Below, in pieces: positions 30,737 to 36,960 of a DNA stretch of 36,960 nucleotides (position 1 is the stretch's first letter; every line of letters begins with the position of its first letter). The DNA lies in IMG/VR virus record IMGVR_UViG_3300027848_000054, positions 1 through 36,960 of that record; one strand, written 5' to 3'. Below the pieces are notes generated by a model. That model worked only from the letters and a program-made list of their open reading frames with translations, was not told the origin of the DNA and ran no database searches. Made by a program: the position numbers and the translations under genes. Source of the stretch: a virus.

Positions 30737-33406
30737 TCATTTGTCCCCCTCATTTTCGAACATCTTGTCAGCTTCGCTTGCCGCGTAACTGGCGAGGAGT
30801 TTGGCGGCGATCTTTGCGAGGTCTAACCCGTCGAGGCCGCTCTCGACGTGTGCCCATAGCACATGGCGTTGCCCGTCAATGCTGACCCGATCCGCCCGGT
30901 TGTAACCAAGGGAGCGGAGCACAGCGGTCAGTTGTTGGGGGGTGCTTTTGGTGAGCCCCTCTTGAGCTAAAAGCGATTGGAGCACACCCACCGAAATCAA
31001 GTCTTCAGAGACCAATGGATGATCTTTGGATGCCAACAGGGCTTCGATGGTATAGTTCAATTCCGGCGCGGTGTCTTCCGTCATTTCCCCGAGGTATTTT
31101 GTCACGGGGGCCGGACCGTCAACCGGGAAGTCAGCGGAAATTTCATAGTCCTCAAACCATGATCGAAGCCCGCCTGCGTGGGTTTTGAGCATCCCAAAGA
31201 TTTTATCAAAGTGCCCCTTGTCCCGCAATTCCTGAAGCTGGCTTTTCCTCTGTAGTGGTGACTTCACTACAAAATATCTTCGTTCGTCTTCCTCAATCGC
31301 GATGGCGTCGTGAAAATTCGTGAACATCATATAGTTCACGAGGTTTTCAACTTCTCGGTGGTCACGGAATCGTTGTTGAATTGAAATCCAATCATCAGAA
31401 ACGGGCTCTTTAAGCTTATTCATTATGTCAAACCGGGAGTGCCCTTTTACGCGGATTTCGTTCAGGACGGTCAATTGTGTCCCATAGGCCCAATCAGTCC
31501 AATCTTTGAAGAGGGTGCCGGGGTCAACCCGCTTGACTTGTTCGCCACCAAGGACAGTCCGCATGACTGTTTCGATAAAGCCTTTGCCTGCCCCCTTTAC
31601 GCTCTGAATCAGGGGAGCCCAGCGGATTTTCTGGCCAGGGTTCTGGACAAGGAACGCCAAGAAATCCAAAAAGGTTTTGCGGTGCTCAGGCTCGGCAATT
31701 AGTAAGTCGATATGACCGGAAAAAATCTCTCCTGCTTCCTTGGCCAAAGTGGGGTCTGGTTCCGGGTGGGTCGCGTGATAGGTGTTTACGTAGAGCCTCC
31801 CCTGACTGGTCACGAATTGATCGTCAGGACAGCGCGGGTCATAAAGGTAATCATAAGCCGTCCGAACTTTGAGCAGGTTCAAAATGAAATCACGCGGGCG
31901 GACAACCGGCTTGGACGCGGCGGCGGGGCTGTTGGCTTGGCCGGATGCTTCAAGAGCTTCTTTCGATGGTAGGAGAAATCGGCTATATGCAGAGTCAAGA
32001 GGTTCAGGACCCAACGCGGCCCGGTTTGAGAATCGGTAAAACTCATTGATCTTTTCGACATAGCAAAGCCCCATGGCCCAAGGTGGGGCGGGGGTGTCTT
32101 TCTCCTTTTCGATTTTTCGAGTGGCCTCGATATTTGCTTTCTTCCGCTTCAGGTCTTTTTTCAGCGTTGGAAGGTTAGTCCGGTGCTCAAACTTTTCCTT
32201 GGCGTGGCGTAAAATCTCATAGAGTAGCCCCTCCTCTTCTGACGCGGACAACAGGGGCGTTGTGATGATCCGGTCTAGGGCGTCACTCAGCAACCCGGTT
32301 AACGTGGTGGTCGCTCGGATAAACTCCCGGGTTGAGTTGTAACCACGTTGCTTTGCTTCCGCATTGTTCCAACCTGATTCAGTTGCTCGGCGGAAGAGGG
32401 AACGGATCGTCACCGGAACCCGGCCAACCGGCGAAGGCCGGAATGAATCCCATTTGGCTTGGGTGTCCTCCTGCCCTTTGTATTTCTCGCCCTCAGCGCT
32501 CCAAGTGTCAAAGAGTTCAAGCGCGGCGTCTGATTCTTTGCCCCTTGGGAATTGGTGCTTCAGTCCGGCCGCAATTTCCAACCACGCGCGATACTCTATA
32601 TCAGCATCGATGTGTAAGAGGGCATCCTTGCAGTCATCTAATGTCACCCCCTCAACCGGCGGGCGTAGGAACTCCAGAGCGTCCCCGCTTGTGTCCTCAT
32701 TGGAAGTGCGGGCGGCAGTGGTCTTCCCGGCTGTTGGGGTGGTGTTGTCAGCCCCGGCAAAGTCTTCAGCGGTCAAGGGCGAGGCGTCAGCCCGCCAAGC
32801 GATCAAAGGATGCTCTTTTTCGTGGTTGGTGTCCGAAAACGAGGTTGGCCGGAACATGGCTTGAACCACCACGCCGCTTTCTGAGGTGACAAATGGAAGC
32901 CCGATCAGCTTGGCCACATGAGACACGGCTTGCCGGTAGAGTTCCGGGGCGAACCCTGACCCCTCCACCATGACGCGGATGCGGGGTGCCCCCGGCTGAC
33001 TTTGGGCGGTGTGATACACGGCGTAATTCAGACCGTCCAATTGGCGGGCCAAGATTTGCGGGTCTTTTATGTAAGGTGCGGCGGGGTAACTGATCTCCTT
33101 GCCGGACTTATCCTTTTCCGGGTCAATGTCCAAAAAGATCAAAGAGACGCCCTGAGCGTTCGCGGTGAGGCGCTTTGATGGGGACTCACGAAAGGATGCG
33201 GGGACAAGATAGGGGACACGTTTTGCAAGGTCTCTTGGGCTGTTAGCGTGGCCGCCCTCAAGGGCGAAAAACTGGGTGCGGGTCAGGTTGAGTTGGACGG
33301 GCGCGTTGAGGTATTGCTCAACTAACCCTTGGAAATCGCGGGGTGGAAGTTCGCGGACAAGCCCCAAATTGGAAGCTTCCCCGCCAAAGAATTTTTGGTT
33401 TCGCAT
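30737..33406 (-). CDS. Primase-helicase (AEP-like N-domain, PriCT-2, DUF5906 SF3 helicase)
   Basis: 889 residues. The N-terminal region has IFLDIDPEKD (about 110-120) and a later SQPGAPRIRVMVEG, consistent with a divergent archaeo-eukaryotic primase fold. A PriCT-2-like segment follows (DALLHIDADIEYRAWLEIAA, then YKGQEDTQAKWDSF). The C-terminal half is a DUF5906-type SF3 helicase: Walker A QSVKGAGKGFIE, then LTVLNEIR as Walker B, WISIQQRFRDHRE and MMFTNFHDAIAI. It would prime and unwind at the origin. The gene starts 11 bases after the HNH gene, close to the palindromic region. Confidence 0.88.
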   Translation of the reverse strand: MRNQKFFGGEASNLGLVRELPPRDFQGLVEQYLNAPVQLNLTRTQFFALEGGHANSPRDLAKRVPYLVPASFRESPSKRLTANAQGVSLIFLDIDPEKDKSGKEISYPAAPYIKDPQILARQLDGLNYAVYHTAQSQPGAPRIRVMVEGSGFAPELYRQAVSHVAKLIGLPFVTSESGVVVQAMFRPTSFSDTNHEKEHPLIAWRADASPLTAEDFAGADNTTPTAGKTTAARTSNEDTSGDALEFLRPPVEGVTLDDCKDALLHIDADIEYRAWLEIAAGLKHQFPRGKESDAALELFDTWSAEGEKYKGQEDTQAKWDSFRPSPVGRVPVTIRSLFRRATESGWNNAEAKQRGYNSTREFIRATTTLTGLLSDALDRIITTPLLSASEEEGLLYEILRHAKEKFEHRTNLPTLKKDLKRKKANIEATRKIEKEKDTPAPPWAMGLCYVEKINEFYRFSNRAALGPEPLDSAYSRFLLPSKEALEASGQANSPAAASKPVVRPRDFILNLLKVRTAYDYLYDPRCPDDQFVTSQGRLYVNTYHATHPEPDPTLAKEAGEIFSGHIDLLIAEPEHRKTFLDFLAFLVQNPGQKIRWAPLIQSVKGAGKGFIETVMRTVLGGEQVKRVDPGTLFKDWTDWAYGTQLTVLNEIRVKGHSRFDIMNKLKEPVSDDWISIQQRFRDHREVENLVNYMMFTNFHDAIAIEEDERRYFVVKSPLQRKSQLQELRDKGHFDKIFGMLKTHAGGLRSWFEDYEISADFPVDGPAPVTKYLGEMTEDTAPELNYTIEALLASKDHPLVSEDLISVGVLQSLLAQEGLTKSTPQQLTAVLRSLGYNRADRVSIDGQRHVLWAHVESGLDGLDLAKIAAKLLASYAASEADKMFENEGDK

Positions 33407-33417
33407 GGTGGGTGGGT

Positions 33418-33771
33418 TCAGCGGGGTAGAGTGTGGGACACCTCAACGAGGTTGGACGGGAGGTTGTTCAGCTTGTTGCCATCGCGGTGGATTATCTTAT
33501 GATCCGGCAACGGGTGCCGCCCCTTAGTGATCGTGAAGACAATGTCCTCAGCATGGATTAGTATCCCTTTAAAGGAGACTTTAACCCCATTCAGGTACAT
33601 CCCCCTTTTATGGTAGGTTGGGCAACCGGCCAACTGTCCTCGGGTCCGCCTGCTCGCCTTTGGTGGGTTGTCCCAAGTCAACCGCCCAACTTGGTTGACG
33701 CTGAATGTTTCTTGCAGCACAGCAACCGGGAAGGCTGTTACCCTGCAAAGTTTACGGGTTTTTTGTCTCAT
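33418..33771 (-). CDS. HNH endonuclease
   Basis: 117 residues. The C-terminal GRHPLPDHKIIHRDGNKLNN followed by LPSNLVEVSH is the HNH core (H-x-I-x-H-x-D-G-x-x-x-N-N, then N-L) of phage homing-type HNH enzymes. The N-terminal half contains QVGRLTWDNPPKASRRTRGQ. It is the first gene of the leftward replication operon, with TTGACA/AAATTC ahead of it. It might be a selfish stand-alone homing endonuclease or serve DNA processing beside the origin-like region. Confidence 0.82.
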   Translation of the reverse strand: MRQKTRKLCRVTAFPVAVLQETFSVNQVGRLTWDNPPKASRRTRGQLAGCPTYHKRGMYLNGVKVSFKGILIHAEDIVFTITKGRHPLPDHKIIHRDGNKLNNLPSNLVEVSHTLPR

Positions 33772-33779
33772 GGAATTCG

Positions 33780-33808
33780 GAATTTGGTGGCTTGATGGTT
33801 TGTGTCAA
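33780..33808 (-). promoter_or_regulatory. Putative leftward promoter, TTGACA-17-AAATTC
   Basis: TTGACA (33808-33803) and AAATTC (33785-33780), eight bases before the ATG at 33771. The -10 is weak and lacks the GTTTT core, but the geometry matches other copies. It would drive the replication operon. Confidence 0.4.
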
Positions 33809-33881
33809 TAATTATCTACACATATTTTATTTCCCCGAAAAAATGGAAATAAACGTTTACAAAAACCCGATTGGGTGAATC

Positions 33882-34160
33882 CCTGCCTGACCCCTGCCTG
33901 ATTAAATTTAATCGGGTTATTGTAAGTTGTTGACCCGACAGATTTTTACATAAGCAAACCTGATTACCTGATAACATCCCATTAACGCGTGTGAGGAGGA
34001 AGTGGGTAAAGGGTAGAGTTTAGCAGTGGGTGGATGCGCGCGCAGCCCCCAGACAGGGGTTGGGATGTCTTCAGGTAATCAGGCAGCAGAATGGAAGTAT
34101 GTTGAACACTAGGGGTTTACAACAACCTGATTAAATTTAATCAGGCAGGGGTCAGGCAGG
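33882..34160. repeat. 279-bp symmetric palindromic region of CCTGATTA elements; candidate origin
   Basis: Outer arms 33882-33923 and 34119-34160 are inverted copies (40 of 42 bases). Inner arms 33959-33981 and 34061-34083 are inverted copies (21 of 23). Both pairs centre on 34021. Each outer arm contains a 20-bp palindrome; the right one is perfect (CCTGATTAAATTTAATCAGG, 34126-34145) and the left has one mismatch. CCTGAT(T/A)A elements thus occur about nine times in both orientations. The centre includes ggatgcgcgcgcagccccc. This suggests dimeric initiator or repressor binding; an origin of replication is the likeliest role. Confidence 0.85.
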
Positions 34161-34293
34161 CACCAGGTTTATCAGGTTAACCGGGTTTGCTACCTTTTGA
34201 CTTGGGGAACCAGCTTGGCGTCTGGTTTAACCCGCAACAATGGCAAACCGATTCGACTTGCAATAGGGGGCCAAAAGTGTGTCCTTTTGTCTC

Positions 34294-34836
34294 ATGGCAC
34301 TTTCAGCCCAACAAATAAAGTATTGTCAGCTAAGAGCAGGCGGCGACATTTCGCGGCAAGCGGCCTATGGTCAGTGCTACCCAAAAGCCAACCATAATTC
34401 CGCCGGGACTAAAGGCTCGGTGATGGAACTAAAGCCCAAAATCATTGCCGAAATCAAACGGCTACAGGCGGACAGTGAAACAACGACCACGCTGACCCGC
34501 CAAGAGAAGCGGGAATTTTTGGCAAGAGTTGTCCGGATGGACATTAGCACCTTGGAAAAGGGCGGCTCGGATAATCGAGACTTGCTTGACTCAATTGTCC
34601 GCAGTTTTGACAAAAGAAGCAACGAGATAAAAACGACTTATAAGATGCCGGGCAAGGCGCAGTGCATCGAGATTGATAACAAGATGGCCGGTCACAACGA
34701 ACCGGAGGAGCATAAGCACACAATTGAGACCGGCGTGATGGTGATTAAAGACATTGGGGCAACTCTCAATGATTGGGAAAAACAAGCGGCCCAACAGCAA
34801 ATGAGGCTGAAAGAGGAAGCCCAAGAAAAGGATTGA
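34294..34836 (+). CDS. Terminase small subunit
   Basis: 180 residues from the ATG at 34294; a GTG at 34279 is less likely. The N-terminus ALSAQQIKYCQLRAGGDISR followed by QAAYGQCYP is the helix-turn-helix of small terminases (A-Q-x-A-Y-x-x-G-Y type). Helices and a central coiled region follow (LTRQEKREFLARVVRMDIST). It recognises the packaging site and forms a ring that feeds the large subunit. The binding site could lie in the adjacent repeat region. Confidence 0.78.
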   Translation: MALSAQQIKYCQLRAGGDISRQAAYGQCYPKANHNSAGTKGSVMELKPKIIAEIKRLQADSETTTTLTRQEKREFLARVVRMDISTLEKGGSDNRDLLDSIVRSFDKRSNEIKTTYKMPGKAQCIEIDNKMAGHNEPEEHKHTIETGVMVIKDIGATLNDWEKQAAQQQMRLKEEAQEKD

Positions 34837-34860
34837 GTTAGGCCACAAAACGGTTTTAGT
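34833..34860 (+). promoter_or_regulatory. Putative rightward promoter, TTGAGT-16-TTTAGT
   Basis: TTGAGT (34833-34838) overlaps the end of the small terminase gene. The spacer ends ccacaaaacggt and TTTAGT is at 34855-34860, eight bases before the ATG at 34869. It shares CGGTTTTAGT with the leftward promoters. Confidence 0.5.
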
Positions 34861-34868
34861 TTGTGCCC

Positions 34869-35090
34869 ATGAAGCTTTTCATTTTTTGGCTATTGTTTGC
34901 GCTGGTGTCCGTGGTTCTCAGCCCGCTCCTAGTTGTTGGGGCGCTGGCGGCTTACCTGCAATGGCAGGCTTACAAACTGGCATTCCCGGTGCACTATCAG
35001 CCGGGTGCAGTTAAGAGGAGCGTGGACAGGTTCGCGGGTAGAGTCTCCGGCGGATATGCCAACAGCCCAAGAAATCACGGGCAAAACTGA
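34869..35090 (+). CDS. Small membrane protein between the terminase genes
   Basis: 73 residues from the ATG at 34869. An N-terminal hydrophobic stretch (KLFIFWLLFALVSVVLSPLL, then VVGALAAYLQW) spans about residues 2-33, followed by a basic soluble tail. The stop overlaps the large terminase start (TGATG). Unusual in this place; perhaps a lysis or exclusion protein, but no family recognised. Confidence 0.7.
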   Translation: MKLFIFWLLFALVSVVLSPLLVVGALAAYLQWQAYKLAFPVHYQPGAVKRSVDRFAGRVSGGYANSPRNHGQN

Positions 35091-36960
35091 TGGGTCAAAA
35101 GCTCGTTTGGACTCCCTTGCCCGGTTCGCAGGAATTGGCAATGACCGCTCCGGTCTCCCACATTCTGCACGAAGGAAGCCGGGGGCCGGGTAAGACTGAT
35201 GGCCAATTGATGCGGTTCCGCAAAACCGTTGGTCAAGGATACGGCGCGTTTTGGCGCGGGATTATCTTTGACAAAAGATACAAGAATTTGGACGACATAG
35301 TTGCTAAGTCCAAGCGGTGGTTCCCCCAAATTGGGCAGGGCGCGAAGTGGTTGTCCTCAAAATCAGATTACAAATGGGTTTGGCCAACTGGTGAGGAATT
35401 GCTTTTCCGTCACATGGAAAAAGAAAGTGATTATGACCAATATCACGGCCACGAATATCCATATATTGCTTTTAACGAGCTGACTAAATGGCCCACGTCC
35501 GCTTGTTATGACAAGATGATGTCCTGCAACCGTTCGCCCTTTGTCCCGTCGGAACACTCGCCGGATCTTAAAAACCCTCTGCCGGAAATCCCGTTGACGG
35601 TGTATTCAACGACCAATCCGCACGGGGTGGGACATAATTGGGTCAAGCGGCGGTTCATCGACCCCGCCCCGGCTGGCCAAGTGGTCCGGAAAACGACGCG
35701 GGTTTTCAATCCACGGACCCAAAAAGAGCAGGACATTGTCAAAACCCAAGTCCGCCTTTTCGGGTCGTATCGGGAAAACAAATACCTTCCCCCTGAATAC
35801 ATTGCGGACTTGATGGGGATTTCCGACCCCAATTTACGGGCCGCGTGGCTCGAAGGGAATTGGGACATTACCGCCGGAGGCGCCTTAGATGATCTATGGA
35901 AGCAGGACGTGCATGTCTTGCCCCGGTTCGTGGTGCCCAAGAATTGGCGGGTCACAAGGTCATTCGACTGGGGCTCAACCCACCCTTTTAGCGTTGGATT
36001 CTGGGCAATCGCCAACGGCGAGGAAGTCGAATTTGAAGACGGTAAAACCCGGACGTTTGTGAGAGGCTCACGAATCCGCATTGACGAAATCTACGGTGCC
36101 AGAATCCTTGCCGGTGAGCAGTTCGGACACAACCAAGGGCGCAAACTGAGCGCGCGGAAAGTTGCCCTTGAAATCAAAGAGAGGGAGTCAGATTTGAAAT
36201 TGATGGGGTATATCCAGACCACCCCAGAACCGGGACCGGCGGACAATCAAATTTCCAACGTCAACGAAGACGAAACCGCGTCTATTGCATCAATAATGGC
36301 CAAGGAGGGCATCACTTGGACCAAGTCGGACAAGTCAGCGGGCTCCCGGAAGATGGGCTTGGAGTTAGTCCGCAACGCCCTCGAGGCCTCGCTGGACGGG
36401 GAAGGTCCGGGGCTTTATGTCACAAAAAACTGCAAAGCATTTATCGAGACTGTGCCAACCCTCCCACGGGATGAGGATAACCCCGAGGATGTTGCGACCG
36501 AATCCGAAGATCACTGCTTTGTTGCCGGGACGATGGTCAAAACCCCAAATGGTGACACACCAATAGAGCAATTATCAGAGGGGGATTTGGTCTTGACGCG
36601 GCAAGGATTCAAGTTCATTACCGAAACCCACAAGACAAAACCAGTCCCGGTGTTCGGAGTGGAAACCGGATCCGGTCGCCTAGTCGGGACAGGGAACCAC
36701 CCGGTTTATGTTGCGGGGCGCGGCTGGAAAAGGGTTGACCTTTTGGTGAAAGGTGACTCGCTGATGACAGCTGCGAGCAATCCAACTTGCGTCATAGACG
36801 TAAAACCAGCGGGGTTTGAAGCCGTTTATAATATCACGGTTTCGGACTGCCACGAATACTACGCAAATGGTTTCTTAGTCCACAATTGTTATGACGAAAC
36901 TAGGTATCTGATATTAGACGCCAAGCCGGTCTTTGCAAATTCCGTGAAGGTCAAATTTGC
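35090..36960 (+). CDS. Terminase large subunit with intein (runs off the window)
   Basis: 623 residues visible. The ATG at 35090 overlaps the previous stop; the protein begins MGQKLVWTPLPGSQELAMTA. Walker A is GSRGPGKT (29-36). YPYIAFNELTKW is the Walker B-like segment with Glu130, where the usual Asp-Glu is Asn-Glu. FDWGSTHPF starts the RNase H-like nuclease. The mini-intein interrupts ESEDH-CYDETRY, beside the third acidic residue of the nuclease. After the intein, 24 C-extein residues remain before the edge. This ATPase-nuclease cuts and packs DNA. Confidence 0.93.
   Translation, partial: MGQKLVWTPLPGSQELAMTAPVSHILHEGSRGPGKTDGQLMRFRKTVGQGYGAFWRGIIFDKRYKNLDDIVAKSKRWFPQIGQGAKWLSSKSDYKWVWPTGEELLFRHMEKESDYDQYHGHEYPYIAFNELTKWPTSACYDKMMSCNRSPFVPSEHSPDLKNPLPEIPLTVYSTTNPHGVGHNWVKRRFIDPAPAGQVVRKTTRVFNPRTQKEQDIVKTQVRLFGSYRENKYLPPEYIADLMGISDPNLRAAWLEGNWDITAGGALDDLWKQDVHVLPRFVVPKNWRVTRSFDWGSTHPFSVGFWAIANGEEVEFEDGKTRTFVRGSRIRIDEIYGARILAGEQFGHNQGRKLSARKVALEIKERESDLKLMGYIQTTPEPGPADNQISNVNEDETASIASIMAKEGITWTKSDKSAGSRKMGLELVRNALEASLDGEGPGLYVTKNCKAFIETVPTLPRDEDNPEDVATESEDHCFVAGTMVKTPNGDTPIEQLSEGDLVLTRQGFKFITETHKTKPVPVFGVETGSGRLVGTGNHPVYVAGRGWKRVDLLVKGDSLMTAASNPTCVIDVKPAGFEAVYNITVSDCHEYYANGFLVHNCYDETRYLILDAKPVFANSVKVKF
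36515..36886 (+). other. Mini-intein in the large terminase (124 residues)
   Basis: Block A is CFVAGTMVKTPNGDTPIEQL (Cys1). Block B includes GTGNHPVYV (x-x-N-H-P). Block F/G is VYNITVSDCHEYYANGFLVH followed by Asn and +1 Cys, with the normal His-Asn-Cys end. It has no endonuclease domain. All splicing blocks are intact, so splicing should rebuild the nuclease motif DHCYDETRY. Confidence 0.92.

Larger units (their letters stand above)
33772..34293. other. Noncoding control region between replication and packaging genes
   Basis: 522 bases with no convincing gene, between divergent operons. It holds the promoter for the HNH/primase operon, an AT-rich stretch (33809-33860), the symmetric CCTGATTA array (33882-34160), a further copy at 34170, and the leader of the small terminase gene (TTGCAA at 34258 and a CCTTTTG segment before the ATG). 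Confidence 0.75.

Overview
This 36,960-base window is most of the genome of a tailed double-stranded DNA phage with a long, flexible, siphovirus-type tail. The evidence is a portal, a MuF-like protein, a P22-type coat protein, a tail-tube protein, a frameshifting tail chaperone, an 851-residue tape measure, a lambda J-like hub and a terminase. I see no integrase, lysogeny repressor, tRNA or CRISPR array. The host cannot be named. Three predicted proteins have Sec or lipoprotein signals, which suggests a Gram-negative host. Almost no gene has a Shine-Dalgarno sequence, which would fit lineages that use few of them (for example Bacteroidota or Verrucomicrobiota-like bacteria), but this is only a hint.

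Layout: 105-23376 is a rightward structural block. In order it holds the portal, a DUF1353 protein, an intein-containing MuF-like protein, scaffold, coat, connector and neck proteins, tail terminator, tail tube, chaperones G and GT, tape measure, distal tail proteins, a fibre, a lysis-like cluster (lipoprotein, cysteine-peptidase-like protein, very small lipoprotein, membrane coiled-coil protein), DUF1833, an NlpC-like peptidase and a fused I-J hub. Leftward genes interrupt it: a DnaN-like clamp (3922-4617), an orphan (7558-7941) and the start of a gene that leaves the window at the left edge. 23369-33771 is a leftward replication block: SNF2 helicase, VRR-NUC nuclease, family A DNA polymerase, DUF2815 single-strand-binding protein, DUF2800 nuclease, primase-helicase, HNH endonuclease and small genes. 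Between it and the rightward packaging genes (small terminase, a membrane protein, large terminase) lies about 500 bp of noncoding DNA. This contains a large palindrome of CCTGATTA-type elements and looks like a replication origin or control centre.

The most unusual feature is in the MuF-like gene. Its 292-residue intein (2700-3575) carries, on the opposite strand and in exact codon register, a 267-residue reading frame (2712-3515). That frame has two helix-turn-helix segments followed by a Vsr/DUF559-like PD-(D/E)XK nuclease core. Homing endonucleases in inteins are normally read in frame with the splicing domain. Here the nuclease appears to be a separate antisense gene, possibly expressed from the leftward transcript of the neighbouring clamp gene. 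A second intein of only 124 residues, without an endonuclease, interrupts the large terminase.

Several genes on both strands share an upstream arrangement of TTGAC(A/T/C)-like box, 16-17 bp A-rich spacer, TTTxxT box and then an ATG 7-13 bases further on. This suggests a phage promoter class that often makes leaderless or nearly leaderless messages.
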